Shown in pieces: positions 63,884 to 64,000 of a stretch of DNA of 64,000 nt. The stretch is from contig NZ_QDDR01000006.1 of NCBI RefSeq assembly GCF_003075525.1, positions 124,001-188,000 of the forward strand, written 5' to 3'. This DNA is from Pararhodobacter aggregans (GTDB lineage: Bacteria; Pseudomonadota; Alphaproteobacteria; Rhodobacterales; Rhodobacteraceae). The translations under genes and the position numbers were made by a program. Every line of letters begins with the position of its first letter. Position 1 is the first letter of the stretch. The notes beneath the pieces are model-generated. The model made no database searches. It was not told the origin of the DNA and worked only from the letters and a program-made list of their open reading frames with translations.

Positions 63884-64000
63884 ATGCTGGCCCATCTTGC
63901 CGAAATCCGCTGGCTTCCCGTGATCGCGGGAACCCTTGTCTACGCCGTTCTCGGCGGGCTCTATTTCATGGTGCTGGTGCCGCGGCAGTACCTCTATGTC
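63884..64000 (+). CDS. DUF1761 membrane protein (cut by window edge)
   Basis: The 39 visible residues are MLAHLAEIRWLPVIAGTLVY, then AVLGGLYFMVLVPRQYLYV, the first membrane helix of the DUF1761 family. GGAACG precedes the ATG by five bases. The rest lies beyond the right edge. Probably controlled by the divergent WYL regulator. Confidence 0.65.
   Translation, partial: MLAHLAEIRWLPVIAGTLVYAVLGGLYFMVLVPRQYLYV

Overview
The window is high-GC DNA from an alphaproteobacterium, almost certainly of the order Rhodobacterales (Rhodobacter/Rhodovulum/Paracoccus-like). This rests on gene content and sequence type: an RNase E with a long acidic insertion, an editing-domain-less ProS, a short HisG paired with HisZ, a B12-dependent ribonucleotide reductase, a DUF1489 protein, DUF6455, DUF2927 and DUF1127 proteins, and a UreJ-containing urease cluster. 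No rRNA, tRNA, CRISPR array, transposase or phage gene was seen. Most of the window is core chromosome.

Layout. 1-3.1 kb: darcynin-like protein and its probable TetR regulator, an aspartate-type aminotransferase, an XRE regulator and sdhE. 3.2-5.5 kb: two secreted proteins sharing one repeated domain, then an LdtR-like MarR regulator. 5.5-9.0 kb: lipA, translationally coupled to a membrane-anchored beta-solenoid protein, and a Prx5-type peroxiredoxin. 9.2-12.9 kb: CoxE/VWA protein, a tiny membrane protein, a DUF2927 lipoprotein and dusA. 13.1-17.3 kb: hemE, a metallo-beta-lactamase-fold hydrolase, an ArsR regulator fused to a dead phosphatase domain, an AhpD-like protein behind a good FNR-type box, and PPK2. 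17.7-29.1 kb: TadE and TadG, pntAB, rne with a long leader, ccdA and a MsbA-like ABC exporter. 29.3-36.98 kb: a compositionally mosaic pentapeptide-repeat membrane protein, proS, a repeat-filled intergenic region, DUF1328, a serine hydrolase, a 2OG-Fe(II) oxygenase and a DMT transporter with a long disordered tail.

37.0-44.6 kb: the urease cluster, read right to left as ureD-ureA-ureJ-ureB-(phasin-like)-(GFA)-ureC, a break carrying a DUF1127 gene, an opposite-strand gene and inverted repeats, then ureE-ureF-ureG. Together these make the apoenzyme (A, B, C), the nickel-insertion machinery (D, E, F, G) and a probable nickel permease (J). 44.9-53.2 kb: HAD protein and TrmO-like methyltransferase, a DHA2 MFS pump, an Rrf2/NsrR-like regulator, three small secreted SH3-like proteins beside a CHASE2 adenylate cyclase, an SRPBCC protein, SlyX and a DUF6455 protein. 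53.4-57.3 kb: a tightly overlapping hisS-hisZ-hisG-HAD operon. 57.5-64.0 kb: a trypsin-like protease, a DUF1489 protein, nrdJ, an HxlR regulator, a saccharopine-reductase-like protein and a WYL regulator divergent from a DUF1761 gene cut by the window end.

The most unusual signals are: (1) a dispersed intergenic repeat built round GAGGATATTT-GAACAAAGA, present in three inverted pairs, two of which carry an adjoining CtrA-type TTAA-N7-TTAA box; (2) the ArsR-phosphatase fusion that has lost every catalytic residue of its P-loop; (3) two membrane proteins with solenoid domains in lower-GC DNA, one with a sharp composition break inside the gene. No whole new system is proven here; these are leads.
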